Shown in pieces: positions 7,492 through 8,190 of a stretch of 8,190 nucleotides of DNA. Location: the NCBI GenBank assembly GCA_947627395.1, contig CANQVW010000067.1:1-8190 (forward strand). Reading direction: 5' to 3'. Numbering within the stretch: the stretch's first letter is position 1; every line of letters starts with the position of its first letter. Both the position numbers and the translations under genes were made by a program. The notes below the pieces were generated by a model. The model was not told the DNA's origin. It saw nothing but the letters and a program-made list of their open reading frames with translations, and made no database searches. This DNA is from an uncultured Bacilli bacterium (GTDB taxonomy: Bacteria > Bacillota_I > Bacilli_A > ML615J-28 > CAG-698).

Positions 7492-7831
7492 GATAAGTTT
7501 TAATTTAAATCATCTAAAAAAGAAAACAATATCATGATGATATTATCAATGAATTCGTCTTGCTACTGAAGCTTTTAATGATCTTAGAATATGTATAATG
7601 AATAATTATTTTAAACTAGGTAAAGACGAATTTAAGGGTTCATTTAATGAATATGCCTTATATGCAAATGTTCTTAAAAAGAATTATAAATTACTTCTAG
7701 CAAATAAATATTCTAACTTTGAAACTGCTAAGAAAGATATTCTTGAATGGTGTGAAGAAGTTGAAAAATCAGAACACAAATTAAACAACTTTTATAAAAT
7801 TACATCAACGCACAAAAACAAGGATTTCTAA
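7490..7831 (+). pseudogene. Frameshifted remnant of an unidentified helical protein; longest intact frame 77 residues (7598-7831)
   Basis: The uninterrupted ATG frame is 7598-7831, rich in Lys, Asn and Glu and probably helical, with FNEYALYANVLKKNYKLL and ILEWCEEVEK; it ends in TAA. No ribosome site precedes that ATG. Coding-like sequence continues upstream in the same frame (IRLATEAFNDLRICI, from 7553) to a TGA at 7550-7552. Earlier still, the same frame encodes MISFNLNHLKKKTIS (7490-7534) before two stops. Between these, a different frame reads YHDDIINEF (7530-7556). Joining the three pieces would need two compensating single-base shifts near 7530 and 7556, the pattern expected of a decaying gene. 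Alternatives are a real small protein from 7598, or sequencing errors. I do not recognise the family. Confidence 0.45.
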
Positions 7832-7849
7832 TAGTTTCATTGAAGATAA

Positions 7850-7870
7850 AATAACTTTGTTAAAGTTATT
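7850..7870. repeat. Perfect 9-bp hairpin after the plus-strand remnant
   Basis: AATAACTTT (7850-7858) and AAAGTTATT (7862-7870) are separated by a 3-base loop. It begins 18 bases after the stop at 7831. No U tract follows on the plus strand (AAGAGAA) and only a weak one on the minus strand, so a terminator role is doubtful. Confidence 0.5.
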
Positions 7871-7950
7871 AAGAGAATAGGATTTGATAATACGATCTGA
7901 TAAATCATTTAAAAACCAATTAAAATAAAAAGATAATTTAAATTAAAAAA

Positions 7951-7992
7951 AGGACTATTTCATATCAATAAAACATTGATACGATAAGTCCT
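7951..7992 (-). terminator. Intrinsic terminator, minus strand, downstream of the right-edge gene end
   Basis: The outer stem AGGACT/AGTCCT (7951-7956, 7987-7992) and inner stem TATCAAT/ATTGATA (7963-7969, 7975-7981) are separated by a small internal loop. In minus-strand RNA the structure runs straight into UUUUUUU (complement of 7944-7950). It lies about 120 bases beyond the putative stop at 8115-8117 and could end that transcript. Confidence 0.6.
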
Positions 7993-8009
7993 ATTAAATT
8001 TTCTGTCTC

Positions 8010-8043
8010 ATTATGGTTTTTGGGCACAAAACCATAATTTTTT
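8010..8043 (+). terminator. Intrinsic terminator, plus strand
   Basis: A perfect 11-bp stem (ATTATGGTTTT, 8010-8020, with AAAACCATAAT, 8028-8038) and a 7-base loop TGGGCAC are followed by a T run through 8043. The minus-strand flank (GAGACAG) has no U tract, so this works on the plus strand. It would stop transcripts arriving from the remnant at 7490-7831. With the hairpin at 7951-7992 it forms a convergent terminator pair. Confidence 0.6.
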
Positions 8044-8114
8044 GAAGAATCACAATAATTAAGCGGTGGAATTTCTTCCGTTACCTGTTTTTTTGCGTAT
8101 AATTTCAATAACTT

Positions 8115-8190
8115 TCAAAGGATGGAGACGTCTTCCGTTTTACTGCCGGGCTGTATGTAACCGATGAGTCCTTCCATCGTCAGCTCGCCC
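8115..8190 (-). CDS. C-terminal end of an unidentified protein (partial, at window edge)
   Basis: The minus-strand frame beginning at 8189 reads 24 codons starting GELTMEGLIGYIQPG and ends with TGA at 8117-8115. Its G+C is 41 of 76 bases (54%), far above the rest of the window, so it probably has a different origin from its neighbours. A minus-strand terminator at 7951-7992 fits a gene ending here. The plus strand is also open from 8112 to the edge (including DGDVFRFTAGLYVTDE) but contains no start codon, so the minus reading is preferred. It is too short to name; a transposase or other mobile-element protein is only a guess. Confidence 0.4.
   Translation of the reverse strand, partial: GELTMEGLIGYIQPGSKTEDVSIL

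Noticed and set aside
8010..8038. Perfect inverted repeat as a mobile-element end or attachment site
   Set aside because: The two arms are adjacent with a 7-base loop and a T run, which fits a terminator; no partner copy or target-site duplication is visible.
6508..8114. CRISPR array, tRNA or rRNA in the gene-poor region
   Set aside because: No regularly spaced repeats, no cloverleaf with a T-loop motif (GTTCRA) and no rRNA-like conserved GC-rich blocks were seen.

Overview
The window is AT-rich DNA from a low-GC Gram-positive bacterium (Bacillota; an Erysipelotrichales-, RF39- or Acholeplasma-like relative is plausible but cannot be fixed from this sequence). The evidence is the base composition, strong AAAGGAG-type ribosome sites, two lipobox signal peptides and an S8 protease of the Gram-positive cell-surface type. 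The long reading frame at 1390-6507 has 14 Trp codons, all TGG, and no in-frame TGA. TGA is therefore probably a stop here, and the mycoplasma code is unlikely.

Layout: two minus-strand lipoprotein genes fill positions 1-6507. The left one (1201 running off the left edge) is the N-terminal 400 residues of a lipid-anchored subtilisin-family protease. The catalytic Asp, His and oxyanion Asn are visible and the Ser lies outside the window. A 188-base gap separates it from the larger gene. This gap holds a hairpin behind the large gene and a nested palindrome over a possible promoter for the protease. The large gene (6507-1390) encodes a 1705-residue lipoprotein. It has eight Ig-like repeats in series near the N-terminus, one more isolated Ig-like unit, and a C-terminal half built on a recurring G-x-Y...[LF]DGxG unit. 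It has a good ribosome site and two possible promoters just upstream. Both products should sit on the outer face of the membrane. They could share a role in surface binding or processing, but that is inference.

From about 6700 to 8110 no intact gene is visible. The stretch holds several stem-loops that work as terminators mainly on the minus strand, very AT-rich sequence, short open frames that look like decayed genes on the minus strand, and a plus-strand remnant at 7490-7831 that appears frameshifted. The last 76 bases change sharply in composition (41 of 76 G+C, 54%). They read on the minus strand as the C-terminal end of an unidentified protein, which suggests a boundary with imported DNA, a mobile element or a different gene context.
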